Of a stretch of 64,000 nt of DNA, positions 19,951 to 28,739 are shown piece by piece. Under the pieces are notes generated by a model that made no database searches, had not been told where the DNA came from, and worked only from the letters and a program-made list of their open reading frames with translations. The position numbers and the translations under genes were made by a program. The stretch is from Burkholderiaceae bacterium (GTDB taxonomy: Bacteria; Pseudomonadota; Gammaproteobacteria; Burkholderiales; Burkholderiaceae_C). The stretch covers positions 62,001-126,000 of the forward strand of contig CAJYPV010000022.1 of NCBI GenBank assembly GCA_913776825.1, given 5' to 3'. Numbering within the stretch: the first letter of the stretch is position 1; each line of letters starts with the position of its first letter.

Positions 19951-20307
19951 TTACTTCTTGGCGGCCTTCTTGGCGGCGGCGGGCTTGGCAGCCTTGGCAG
20001 CCGGCTTGGCAGCGGCCTTGCGAGCGGCAGCCTTCGGGTCCACGGCGGCCTTGAAGCCAGCGCCCGGGGTGAACTTCGGCAGCTTGGCAGCAGCGATCTT
20101 GATCTTGTCGCCGGTGCTGGGGTTCACGCCCGTACGAGCGGCACGTGCGTGCTGCTTGAAGGAGCCGAAGCCAGGGATGGACACGGCGCCGCCCTTTTTC
20201 ACCGTGGTGACCACGGCGTCCAGCAGCGTTTCCAGGATGCGGCCGGCTTCGGCCTTGGTCAGCTCATGCTTGGAAGCCAGGTGTTCGATCAGTTCGGTCT
20301 TGTTCAT
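19951..20307 (-). CDS. HU-family nucleoid protein with Lys/Ala/Pro tail
   Basis: DNA-bending nucleoid protein. Residues 1-90 are a complete HU fold (MNKTELIEHLASKHELTKAE, IPGFGSFKQHARAARTGVNP with the DNA-intercalating RTGVNPSTG arm). Residues 91-118 form a tail built from KAA, KPAAKAAKPA and AAKKAAKK, resembling histone H1-like tails and absent from E. coli HU. The start is ATG 20305-20307; longer in-frame sequence upstream overlaps the regulator gene and has no HU character. It is transcribed alone, with its own terminator. Confidence 0.93.
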   Translation of the reverse strand: MNKTELIEHLASKHELTKAEAGRILETLLDAVVTTVKKGGAVSIPGFGSFKQHARAARTGVNPSTGDKIKIAAAKLPKFTPGAGFKAAVDPKAAARKAAAKPAAKAAKPAAAKKAAKK

Positions 20308-20510
20308 TCGATTGGACTCTTGCAAGTTAAGCCCGGCGCAGTGCCGGACGGCGCGTATTGTGCGCGAGAAATCGTGGTCCGATCCCCGGGTTGCCCCGCA
20401 AAAGACCGATGAAATCGCACATCGGGGGACAGGTCTTGAGAGAAGTGCCTGTTGATCGGGGTTGGCGGGCATCGTGTGAGCGATTGCAACGGCGCCGGCG
20501 GGCCCCGCGC

Positions 20511-21071
20511 TCAGGACACCAGCAATCGGTGGACCAAGTCCGGCGTGCTGGCCGCGCCGTACTTCTTCATCAGTCGGGCGCGGTAGACATCGATGGTGCG
20601 CGGGCTTACGCCGAGCCGCTTGCCGATCAGCTTGCTGGTCAGGCCCTCGATCAGCAGCGCGGCGATTTCCCGCTCGCGCGCGGTCAGGTCCGCCTTGAGC
20701 TGGCGATGGGCCGAGAGGTCCTCGAAGCTCCAGATGCCGCTGGCATGCGGCTGCGACGGGTCCAGCGCGCGGCCGGAGACATGGCACCAGAACAGCTCGC
20801 CCGCACGCGGGCCGGCCAGGCGCTTCATCACCCGTTCGTCGGCGTAATAGCCCTGCGCGTCCAGCGCGGCCACGATGCGCTCGCCGGTGCGCTGGAATTC
20901 GGCGGAGGTCGGGTAGAGCAGCTCGAAGCTCTGGTCGATCAGTTGCTCCCGTTCAGCGCCGAACATGGCCAGGACCTGCCGATTGCAGTCCTTGATCAAC
21001 CGGTTCTCGGAGATCACCAGGCCGATCGGGGCCTGATCGAAAGCGGTGCGGTAATCCAGCGGCATGGGCAA
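20511..21071 (-). CDS. PAS-LuxR transcriptional regulator
   Basis: A 186-residue regulator. The N-terminal PAS domain (AFDQAPIGLVISENRLIKDCN, LLYPTSAEF, ELFWCHVSGRALD) is followed by a LuxR/NarL-type HTH (LTAREREIAALLIEGLTSKL, GVSPRTIDVYRARLMKKYGA). It is divergent from the scoAB genes across 324 bp that contain a palindromic site, so it is the likely regulator of ketone-body or short acyl-CoA transfer. The PAS ligand is unknown. ATG 21071 or 21065 could start it. Confidence 0.9.
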   Translation of the reverse strand: MPMPLDYRTAFDQAPIGLVISENRLIKDCNRQVLAMFGAEREQLIDQSFELLYPTSAEFQRTGERIVAALDAQGYYADERVMKRLAGPRAGELFWCHVSGRALDPSQPHASGIWSFEDLSAHRQLKADLTAREREIAALLIEGLTSKLIGKRLGVSPRTIDVYRARLMKKYGAASTPDLVHRLLVS

Positions 21072-21192
21072 ACAGCGGCGAAGGCCGGATGGAAAGCGGA
21101 CGATGAACGGACGACCGCGCCAGCGGCGGATCGAGAACGGGGTCGAGGGCAGGCGACGCGCCAGGCTGGCCTCCGACTGCCCTTAGTCAATT

Positions 21193-21223
21193 CTACGTAG
21201 CCGCTACTTAAGCGCTTACGTAG
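21193..21223. promoter_or_regulatory. Probable operator between the PAS-LuxR gene and scoA
   Basis: CTACGTAG (21193-21200) is a perfect 8-bp palindrome. Next to it, CTACTTAAGCGCTTACGTAG (21204-21223) is a 20-bp palindrome broken at one position per arm. The CTACNTA heptamers on the plus strand start 11 bp apart (21193 and 21204), one helical turn. The rest of this 324-bp divergent space shows no gene. Binding by the adjacent LuxR-type regulator is inferred. Confidence 0.6.
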
Positions 21224-21395
21224 TACGCTCCCTCGCCAATCGCCTGGCGGTGCGGTCCCGCGCTTTCTGCGCTCAACGGCTCGCCCGGTCCACGATCACC
21301 ATGTGGACTGGACCCCGCCGCCGCACCGCAGGCGCCGATCGGATGGTGGCCGCGCTTCGCAAGCCGGCCGCCTGGCCACGCATCAGGAGACTTTC

Positions 21396-22097
21396 ATGAA
21401 CAAGCTTTTCCCCAGTGCCCAGGCGGCACTGGACGGCATCGTCCGGGATGGACAACTGCTCGCCGTCGGCGGCTTCGGCCTGTGCGGCATTCCGGAAGCG
21501 CTCATCCAGGCGCTGCGGGATGCCGGCGTCAAGGATCTGACGGTGATCTCCAACAACGCCGGGGTGGATGGTTTCGGCCTCGGCCAACTGCTGGAGACCC
21601 GCCAGATCCGCAAGATGATTTCCAGCTATGTCGGCGAAAACAAGGAGTTCGAACGCCAATACCTGGCCGGTGAGCTGGAGCTCGAATTCACGCCGCAGGG
21701 CACGCTGGCCGAAAAGCTGCGCGCGGGCGGGGCCGGCATCCCGGCCTTCTTCACCCGCACCGGCGTCGGCACGCTGGTGGCCGAAGGCAAGGAAGTGCGT
21801 GAATTCGACGGTCACGCGTACATCATGGAACGGGCGTTGCGGCCCGATGTCGCGCTGGTCAAGGCCCATGTGGCGGACAAGAGCGGCAACCTGATCTTCC
21901 GGCGCACCGCCCGCAACTTCAATCCGGCCTGCGCGATGGCCGGTCAGGTCACCGTCGTGGAGGTCGAGGAGATCGTCAACACCGGCGACCTCGATCCGGA
22001 CGCCATCCACCTGCCCGGCATCTATGTGCACCGCATCGTGCACAACCCCCATCCCGAAAAGCGCATTGAAAAGCGCACCACCCGGCCCGCCGCCTGA
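21396..22097 (+). CDS. scoA: Succinyl-CoA:3-ketoacid CoA-transferase subunit A
   Basis: Family I CoA-transferase alpha subunit, moving CoA between succinate and acetoacetate or a related 3-oxoacid. The 233-residue protein has the [13 protein letters not shown] motif near residue 25, [14 protein letters not shown], and the [13 protein letters not shown] and [18 protein letters not shown] segments of the family. ATG 21396 follows CAGGAGA. scoB starts 11 bp downstream with its own GGAG. Together they form one enzyme for ketone-body or PHB-derived acetoacetate use. Confidence 0.95.
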   Translation: MNKLFPSAQAALDGIVRDGQLLAVGGFGLCGIPEALIQALRDAGVKDLTVISNNAGVDGFGLGQLLETRQIRKMISSYVGENKEFERQYLAGELELEFTPQGTLAEKLRAGGAGIPAFFTRTGVGTLVAEGKEVREFDGHAYIMERALRPDVALVKAHVADKSGNLIFRRTARNFNPACAMAGQVTVVEVEEIVNTGDLDPDAIHLPGIYVHRIVHNPHPEKRIEKRTTRPAA

Positions 22098-22108
22098 GGA
22101 GAAGCACC

Positions 22109-22747
22109 ATGCCCTGGACCCAAGACCAGATGGCGGCACGCGCCGCGCAGGAACTCGAAGACGGCTTCTACGTCAACCTCGGAATCGGCATTCCGACCCT
22201 GGTGGCCAACTTCGTGCCGGAGGACAAGGAAGTCTGGCTGCAAAGCGAGAACGGCATGCTCGGCATCGGACCGTTCCCGACCGAAGACGAAGTCGATGCC
22301 GACCTCATCAATGCCGGCAAGCAGACCGTGACCACCATCGCGGGATCCTCCATCTTCGGCAGCCATGACAGCTTCGCGATGATTCGCGGCGGCAAGATCA
22401 ATCTGTCCATCCTCGGCGCGATGCAGGTGAGCGAGCGCGGCGACCTGGCCAACTGGATGATTCCCGGCAAGATGGTCAAAGGCATGGGCGGGGCGATGGA
22501 CCTCGTCGCCGGCGTCAAGCGCGTCATCGTGTTGATGGAACACGTGGCCCGGAAGAAGGACGGCTCGGAAGACCTCAAGATCATTCCGCAATGCACCTTG
22601 CCCCTGACCGGCGTGGGCGTGGTGAACCGCATCATCACGGACCTGGCGGTGATCGACGTCACCCCGCAAGGCCTGCAGGTGGTGGAGATGGCACCGGGCG
22701 TGACGCGCGAGTTCCTGCAGAGCAAGACCGGCGTGGCGCTGATTTGA
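22109..22747 (+). CDS. scoB: Succinyl-CoA:3-ketoacid CoA-transferase subunit B
   Basis: Beta subunit, 212 residues. The catalytic glutamate is in the [12 protein letters not shown] segment (Glu near residue 47), and [14 protein letters not shown] and [20 protein letters not shown] match the family. ATG 22109 follows GAGGAGAAGC. Co-transcribed with scoA and probably controlled from the palindromic site upstream of scoA. Confidence 0.95.
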   Translation: MPWTQDQMAARAAQELEDGFYVNLGIGIPTLVANFVPEDKEVWLQSENGMLGIGPFPTEDEVDADLINAGKQTVTTIAGSSIFGSHDSFAMIRGGKINLSILGAMQVSERGDLANWMIPGKMVKGMGGAMDLVAGVKRVIVLMEHVARKKDGSEDLKIIPQCTLPLTGVGVVNRIITDLAVIDVTPQGLQVVEMAPGVTREFLQSKTGVALI

Positions 22748-22966
22748 GGCGCTGTACGGAGGGGCGACACGGCTGCGTCCTGGTCGTCCCTGTCGTCCCG
22801 GTCTTCCCTCAACCCATCCACTGAATCCATCAGTTCAGCGCCGCAGCCCGCGCTGGCGGGCGTGCCCGGCCCACAATCGGTCGCATGAGTTCGACCGATC
22901 GATCCGGCCTCGCATGGCTGCCGCCGCGCGAGGTGCTGCGCATCTACGCCGCTGCAGCGCATCCTG

Positions 22967-23275
22967 GTGTGCGACCGCGGCCGCATCTTCCCGCTTGCGC
23001 CGACCGACATCGAGCATCTGCGCGCCGATGCCAAATACACGCAGATCGTCGCGCGCGGCAGCAGCTTCCTGGTCCGCATGCCGCTCAGCGAGCTGGAAAC
23101 CCGTCTCGACCCGACGCGGTTCCTGCGGGTGCACCGCAATGCCATCGTCAACCTCGACTTCGTCGACTCGATGAAGGCCGACGATCAGAGCCAGCTGCTG
23201 ATCCTCATGACGGACGGCACCGAGCTGCTGGCCAATCGCGAGGCCAGCAAGCGCCTGAGGGACCTGTCGATCTGA
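22967..23275 (+). CDS. LytTR DNA-binding domain protein, N-terminus possibly lost by frameshift
   Basis: The 102 residues from a GTG at 22967 are almost exactly one LytTR DNA-binding domain (IEHLRADAKYTQIVARGSSF, then TRFLRVHRNAIVNLDFVDSM and TDGTELLANREASKRLRDLS). LytTR proteins usually carry a receiver or other domain upstream. Another frame starting at ATG 22885 (MSSTDRSGLAWLPPREVLRIY) reads up to about 22950 as a plausible N-terminus and would join the LytTR frame (LQRILVCDRGRIFPL) after a one-base shift. No good ribosome site precedes the GTG. Functional status is uncertain. Confidence 0.6.
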   Translation: MCDRGRIFPLAPTDIEHLRADAKYTQIVARGSSFLVRMPLSELETRLDPTRFLRVHRNAIVNLDFVDSMKADDQSQLLILMTDGTELLANREASKRLRDLSI

Positions 23276-23414
23276 GGCGAGGGCAAGCGCGGCATCGCTT
23301 CCCCCGGCCGTGATGCCGCGCTTCGGTAGCGCAGATCGGCGGCAATCGTCGTGAATACGTCACGGGCTCACACATTGTTTCGAGCCCTTGCACCTGTTGT
23401 ACGGATGACGCTGC

Positions 23415-25262
23415 ATGTCACCGGCAAAGACGACACCATCCGGCATCCGCAGCATCCAGCCACGTGCCGAGATGAATTCGAGTGCCACCGCCTCCCGCTT
23501 CGACGCCTCCCTTGCCATCCCGACCACGGAGAGCGAGGCCGGCACCGCCATCACGGCGTCCGTCCCATCCACAACGTCTTCCTCATCCCGGATGAGCGAT
23601 GACGCCAGCCGACCGGCCGGCGCGCTCAGCAGCGCCGGCACGGCGGGTGCGGTGCTGTCGGCCGCCGCGTTGCTGGCCGCGTGCGGTGGCGGCAGCAGCG
23701 GCTCGGACGGCGGACCCGATGCCGGCCCGCAAGGCGCCACGCCTTCGACCGACGCGGAGGCGGCACGCTTCCTCGGGCAGGTCGGGTTTTCGGCGAGCAC
23801 GGCAGACATCGCGTCGGTGCGCTCGGTCGGCTTCAATCGGTGGCTGGACATTCAATTCAATGCCGCTCGCAGCCAGTCGCATTACGACTGGCTGGTGGCC
23901 AAGGGTTACTCGGCGGAGTCCTATCGCAACAGCCTGGCCGGTGTGGACGCCACGATCTGGCGCAAGCTCATCGGCTCGTCCGACCAGTTGCGTCAGCGCG
24001 TGGTGCTGGCGCTGTCGGAAATCTTCGTGGTGTCGATGAACGGGCTGCCGGTGAACTGGGCGTCGTTTGCGGTCGCCGGTTATCTGGACATGCTCGAAGA
24101 GCGCTGCTTCGGCAGCTTCCGCAACCTGCTCGAAGGGGTGACGCTGTCGCCGGCGATGGGGGTCTACCTCGCGATGCGCGGCAACCGCAAGGAAGATCCC
24201 AAGACGGGACGTCAGCCGGATGAGAACTACGCCCGTGAGGTGATGCAGCTGTTCACCATCGGCCTGAGCCAGCTCAACCTCGATGGCACGCCCAAGACCA
24301 GCGGCGGCAAGACCGTCGACACCTACACCCTCACGCAGATCGGCGAGATCGCGCGGGTGTTCACCGGCTGGGATTTCGACACCACCAATGCCGGCGGAAA
24401 CGATCCCAGCTACATGCGCCGCCCGATGGTGCATACCGCCAGCCGCTTCTCCACTGGCGTGAAGAAGGTGCTGGACACCACCATCCCCGAGAGCGCCGAC
24501 GGCCCGGCCGCGATGAAGGCCGCGCTCGACACGCTGAGCAATCATCCGAATGTCGGCCCCTTCATCGGCCGCCAATTGATCCAGCGCCTGGTCTGCTCGC
24601 ATCCGAGTCCGGCCTATGTGCAGCGCGTGGCCGCCGTCTTCAACGACAACGGCCAGGGCGCCCGCGGCGACATGAAGGCGGTGATCCGCGCGATCCTGCT
24701 CGACAGCGAAGCGCGCACGCCCGGCAGCACCCCGTCGAGCGGCAAGCTGCGCGAGCCGGTGCAGCGGCTGGTCCAGTGGGCGCGCACCGTGGGCATGAGC
24801 TCTCCCGGCGACCTGTGGGCGATCGGCGACTGCAGCAACCCGGCCACGCGGCTGGGCCAGAGCCCGATGCGCAGCGGCTCCGTCTTCAACTTCTTCCGGC
24901 CCGGCTATGTGCCGCCGAATTCGCAACTGGGCAGCAACGGCATCACCGCGCCGGAATTCCAGCTTTGCAATGAGAGCACCGTCGCCGGCTATCTGAACTT
25001 CATGCAGAACCTGGTCAACGGCGGCATCGGCGATCTGAAGCCCGACTACACCGCCGACCTGGCCGTGGCGGCCGATGCGGCCGCGCTGGTGCAGCGCCAT
25101 GCCTTGCTGTTGGGCGGCGGCACGATTTCCGAGGCCACGCTGACCACCATCACGACCGCCGTCGCCGCCATCGCGGGCACCACCGACGCGGGCAAGCTCA
25201 ATCGCGTCAAGGCCTCCTGGCTGCTGATGCTGGCTTGCCCCGATTACCAGATCCAGAAGTAA
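23415..25262 (+). CDS. DUF1800 lipoprotein-like protein, copy 1
   Basis: A member of DUF1800, exported proteins of unknown function usually paired with DUF1501. The conserved core starts at AARFLGQVGFSASTADIASV and contains GRQPDENYAREVMQLFTIGL, IARVFTGWDF, NHPNVGPFIGRQLIQRLVCS and FNFFRPGYVPPNS. A lipobox-like LLAAC precedes GGGSSGS near residue 90, so an internal start at ATG 23592 (MSDDASRP) may be the true one; I give the longest frame. The partner DUF1501 gene starts 13 bp after the stop. This pair is repeated at 26960-30131. Confidence 0.88.
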   Translation: MSPAKTTPSGIRSIQPRAEMNSSATASRFDASLAIPTTESEAGTAITASVPSTTSSSSRMSDDASRPAGALSSAGTAGAVLSAAALLAACGGGSSGSDGGPDAGPQGATPSTDAEAARFLGQVGFSASTADIASVRSVGFNRWLDIQFNAARSQSHYDWLVAKGYSAESYRNSLAGVDATIWRKLIGSSDQLRQRVVLALSEIFVVSMNGLPVNWASFAVAGYLDMLEERCFGSFRNLLEGVTLSPAMGVYLAMRGNRKEDPKTGRQPDENYAREVMQLFTIGLSQLNLDGTPKTSGGKTVDTYTLTQIGEIARVFTGWDFDTTNAGGNDPSYMRRPMVHTASRFSTGVKKVLDTTIPESADGPAAMKAALDTLSNHPNVGPFIGRQLIQRLVCSHPSPAYVQRVAAVFNDNGQGARGDMKAVIRAILLDSEARTPGSTPSSGKLREPVQRLVQWARTVGMSSPGDLWAIGDCSNPATRLGQSPMRSGSVFNFFRPGYVPPNSQLGSNGITAPEFQLCNESTVAGYLNFMQNLVNGGIGDLKPDYTADLAVAADAAALVQRHALLLGGGTISEATLTTITTAVAAIAGTTDAGKLNRVKASWLLMLACPDYQIQK

Positions 25263-25275
25263 GCGGAGCGCATCC

Positions 25276-26664
25276 ATGGCCCACGTGTCCCGTCTCGCGT
25301 CCCTGCGTCGCCGCGAATTCCTCCAGCGCGCCTCCGCCCTGTCCGTCGCCGGCACCGCCGCGCCCTGGGCGCTGCAACTGGCCGCCATCAACGAAGCTGC
25401 TGCGGCCACCGCGCCGGGCGACTACAAGGCGCTGGTCTGCCTGTTCCTCTACGGCGGCAATGACCACGGCAATACCCTGGTCCCGTATGACGCGGCCAGC
25501 CATCAGCTCTACAGCACCATCCGCCAAAGCCTGGCCACGCCGCGCGACCAACTGGCCGCGACCGCGCTGACGCCGTCGGTCGCACTGCCCGACGGCCGCC
25601 AGATGGCGCTGGCGCCGACGATGTCCGGCCTGAAGCCGATCTTCGATGCGGGCCGGCTGGCGGTGATGCTCAACATCGGCACGCTGATGCAGCCCACCAC
25701 GCTGGCCCAGTACAAGGCCGGCAATGTGCCGCTGCCGCCGAAGCTGTTCTCCCACAACGACCAGCAAAGCCTCTGGCAGTCGTCCAATCCGGAAGGCGCG
25801 ACCTCCGGCTGGGGCGGTCGTCTGGGCGATCAGTTCCTGTCCAGCAACGGCAATGCGACCTTCAGCTGCATCAACATCTCGGGCAATGCGGTCTACATGG
25901 CCGGCAAGCAGGCGGTGCAATATCAGATGAACAGCAGCGGCGCGGTGGCCATCAATGGCGTCACCCGCAGCCTGTTCGGCTCGCAGGCCTGCAGCGACGC
26001 GCTGCGCAGCCTGATCACCGGCGATCGCGGCCACTGGATGGAGGCCGAGCTCAACCGCGTGACCTCGCGCTCGATCAATGCGCAGTCCACCATCAGCAGC
26101 GCGCTGTCCAACATCAGCCTGCAGACGCCGTTCGAGACCGGCACCCTCGCGGCCCAGCTGCAGATGGTCGCCCGGCTGATCGGTGCGCGTCAGGCGCTGG
26201 GCGCGTCGCGGCAGGTGTTCTTCGTGTCGCTGGGCGGCTTCGACCTGCATGACCTGCTGGTGAATCAGCATCCCGGCCTGCTCGGCTCGGTCGGCAATGC
26301 GATGGCCAGCTTCGACGCCGCGCTGCAGGAACTCGGCGTGGCGCAGAACGTGACCACCTTCACCGCCTCCGACTTCGGCCGCACGCTGAGCTCCAACGGC
26401 GATGGCTCCGACCACGGCTGGGGCAGCTATCACTTCGTGATGGGCGGGGCGGTGAAGGGCGGACGCTTTTATGGTCAGTTGCCGTCGGTCAGCGTGGGCG
26501 GGCCGGATGACGTCGGCCAGGGCCGGCTGTTGCCGACGACGTCGGTCGATCAGCTCGCCGCCACGCTGGCGCGCTGGATGGGCGTGAGCGCCACCGATCT
26601 GCCGCTGGTGCTGCCCGGCATCGTGAACTTCGACCAGAAAGACCTTGGCTTCATGACGGTCTGA
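25276..26664 (+). CDS. DUF1501 Tat-exported protein, copy 1
   Basis: A 462-residue DUF1501 protein, a family with an alkaline-phosphatase/sulfatase-like fold. The N-terminus MAHVSRLASLRRREFLQRAS has the twin-arginine pattern RRREFL followed by a hydrophobic stretch ending at AAAA. Conserved blocks are LVCLFLYGGNDHGNTLVPYD, FSHNDQQSLWQSSNPEGA, FVSLGGFDLHD and the metal-site-like TASDFGRTLSSNGDGSDHGW. It follows DUF1800 copy 1 by 13 bp. The substrate is unknown. Confidence 0.9.
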   Translation: MAHVSRLASLRRREFLQRASALSVAGTAAPWALQLAAINEAAAATAPGDYKALVCLFLYGGNDHGNTLVPYDAASHQLYSTIRQSLATPRDQLAATALTPSVALPDGRQMALAPTMSGLKPIFDAGRLAVMLNIGTLMQPTTLAQYKAGNVPLPPKLFSHNDQQSLWQSSNPEGATSGWGGRLGDQFLSSNGNATFSCINISGNAVYMAGKQAVQYQMNSSGAVAINGVTRSLFGSQACSDALRSLITGDRGHWMEAELNRVTSRSINAQSTISSALSNISLQTPFETGTLAAQLQMVARLIGARQALGASRQVFFVSLGGFDLHDLLVNQHPGLLGSVGNAMASFDAALQELGVAQNVTTFTASDFGRTLSSNGDGSDHGWGSYHFVMGGAVKGGRFYGQLPSVSVGGPDDVGQGRLLPTTSVDQLAATLARWMGVSATDLPLVLPGIVNFDQKDLGFMTV

Positions 26665-26959
26665 CCGGCTCGTCCGGTCGGTCCCGCGCCTCCGTACACC
26701 CCACGGGTCAGGTTCGCGATTCGGCCTTTTGAGGGCGGTCCGAACGCGGTGTGAGAAGTCGCACGCACGGGCGAGGTCGATGACGGCGAATCGCTGAAAA
26801 CAGGCGTTTTCGGCGGGAGAAAACTCGGCGGTGTCGAGGACGGAAAACACGGTCTCTGCCGATGTTGCCGGACCTTTCCTCTGTTGCCGATTTGGCGCGC
26901 ATGCGGCGGGCCGTTCTCCCTAGAGTGACGGCCATTGCAGTACCCCGTCGTTCGCCGCC

Positions 26960-28729
26960 ATGCTTCGATTCCCCTGGTCTTCCGCCGCCGTCACGGCGGC
27001 CGCCGCCGCGTTGAGTGCCTGTGGAGGAGGAGGGGGTGGCGGCAGTGCCGACGGCACCGCCACGCCGGCCGGGACCCCCGCGCCGGGCGAGGTCGGCGCA
27101 CCGACGCCCGCCCCAGCCCCGCCACCCAGCAGCAGTGGCGGATCGACCGCTCCCGTGCCCAGCCCGGCACCTGGCGCCGCGCCCGCGGTGCCGGTGACCT
27201 ATCCCTTGCCCAACGACGCCCAGGCCGCGCGCTTCCTTGCGCAGGCGGGCTTCGCGGCCACGCCGGCGGACATCGCCACCCTCAAGTCGATCGGCTACAG
27301 CGCGTGGCTGGACCTGCAGTTCATCGCGCCTCGCACCGAGAGCCGTTGGGACCGCATGGTGCGGGTGGGGCTGGGTGGCGAGTCCTACAAGTACAACGCC
27401 TGGAACGGGCTGGACGGCACCACCTGGTGCAAGCTGATCGGCTCGCCGGATCAGTTGCGTCAGCGCATGGTCCTGGCGTTGTCGGACCTGTTCATCGTGT
27501 CCACGCTCGGCATCAATTCGGCCTGGCGCACCATGACCATCGTCGCCTATGCCGACCTGCTGGAAGACCATGCCTTCGGCAACTTCCGTCAGTTGCTCGA
27601 AGCGGTCGCGCTGTCTCCGGCGATGGGCCAGTACCTGTCGATGCGCGGCAGCCGCAAGGAAGACGCGAAGACCGGGCGCCAGCCCGACGAGAACTTCGCC
27701 CGCGAAGTCATGCAGCTGTTCACCATCGGCTTGGTGCAACTGCAGCCGGATGGCACGCCGGTGCTGTCGGGCGGTCGGCCGGTCGAGACCTATGGCCTGA
27801 CCCAGATCACCGAGCTGGCCCGGGTCTTCACCGGCTGGGATGTGGACAGCAGCAACCCGTCGGGCGCTGATCCGAGCTATCTGCGCCGGCCGATGGTCCA
27901 CAACGCCAGCCGTTTCTCGACCGGGCCCAAGTCGGTGCTGGGGACCGTCATTCCCGCCAGCGCCGATGGCCCGACGGCGATGCGCCTCGCGCTGGACACA
28001 CTGTGCAACCACCCGAATGTCGGCCCGTTCATCGGTCGGCAATTGATTCAGCGGCTGGTCTGCTCGCATCCGAGCCCGGCCTATGTGCAGCGCGTGGCTG
28101 CCGTCTTCAATGACAACGGCCGCGGTCAGCGTGGCGACCTTCAGGCAGTGCTGCGGGCGATCCTGCTGGACATCGAGGCACGCCAGCCCAGCGGTACCGC
28201 GGCGGCCGGCAAGCTGCGCGAGCCGGTGCAGCGCTTCGTGCAGATGGCGCGCACCACCGGCCTGGTGTCGGCCGGCGACATCTGGGCCGTGGGCGACACC
28301 AGCAATCCGGATACGCGACTGGGCCAGTGCCCGTTCCGTGGCCCGTCGGTGTTCGGCTTCTTCCGACCTGGTTATGTGCCGCCGAATTCGGCGCTGGCCG
28401 CGAATGCAATCACCGCGCCCGAGTTCCAGCTCTGCAACGAGACGACGGTGGCGGGCTATCTCAACTTCATGCACAGCCTGCTCACCAACGGCATCGGCGA
28501 CCTGAAGGCGGACTTCACGCCCGACCTCGCGCTGGTCAACGACACCCGCGCGATGGTGGCCCGCCAGGCCCTGCTGCTGGCGGGCGATGGGATCTCGGAG
28601 GCGACGCAGTCGCGCATCGTGGCGGCGCTCAACACCATCAATGTCGCGACCGACGCCGGCAAGCTCAATCGAGTCAAGGCCTCGTGGCTGCTGCTGCTGT
28701 CCAGCCCCGAATATCAGATCCAGAAGTAA
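26960..28729 (+). CDS. DUF1800 lipoprotein, copy 2
   Basis: A 589-residue DUF1800 protein. The first 20 residues MLRFPWSSAAVTAAAAALSA then C form a lipoprotein signal with LSAC lipobox, followed by a Gly-rich and Pro/Ala-rich linker (about 22-85) and the DUF1800 core from QAARFLAQAGFAATPADIAT. Large parts are identical or nearly so to copy 1, for example NHPNVGPFIGRQLIQRLVCS. A 295-bp spacer without a gene separates it from the first pair and should contain its promoter. Confidence 0.9.
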   Translation: MLRFPWSSAAVTAAAAALSACGGGGGGGSADGTATPAGTPAPGEVGAPTPAPAPPPSSSGGSTAPVPSPAPGAAPAVPVTYPLPNDAQAARFLAQAGFAATPADIATLKSIGYSAWLDLQFIAPRTESRWDRMVRVGLGGESYKYNAWNGLDGTTWCKLIGSPDQLRQRMVLALSDLFIVSTLGINSAWRTMTIVAYADLLEDHAFGNFRQLLEAVALSPAMGQYLSMRGSRKEDAKTGRQPDENFAREVMQLFTIGLVQLQPDGTPVLSGGRPVETYGLTQITELARVFTGWDVDSSNPSGADPSYLRRPMVHNASRFSTGPKSVLGTVIPASADGPTAMRLALDTLCNHPNVGPFIGRQLIQRLVCSHPSPAYVQRVAAVFNDNGRGQRGDLQAVLRAILLDIEARQPSGTAAAGKLREPVQRFVQMARTTGLVSAGDIWAVGDTSNPDTRLGQCPFRGPSVFGFFRPGYVPPNSALAANAITAPEFQLCNETTVAGYLNFMHSLLTNGIGDLKADFTPDLALVNDTRAMVARQALLLAGDGISEATQSRIVAALNTINVATDAGKLNRVKASWLLLLSSPEYQIQK

Positions 28730-28739
28730 GGAACCGATC

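Noticed and set aside
18078..20054. A 658-residue plus-strand open frame
   Set aside because: It lies antisense to the radical SAM gene and the start of HU, and its Arg/His/Gln-rich composition is that of a shadow frame.
20308..20787. An N-terminal extension of HU fused to the regulator region
   Set aside because: The extra residues read the LuxR gene in the wrong frame, and HU begins cleanly at MNKTELIEHL.
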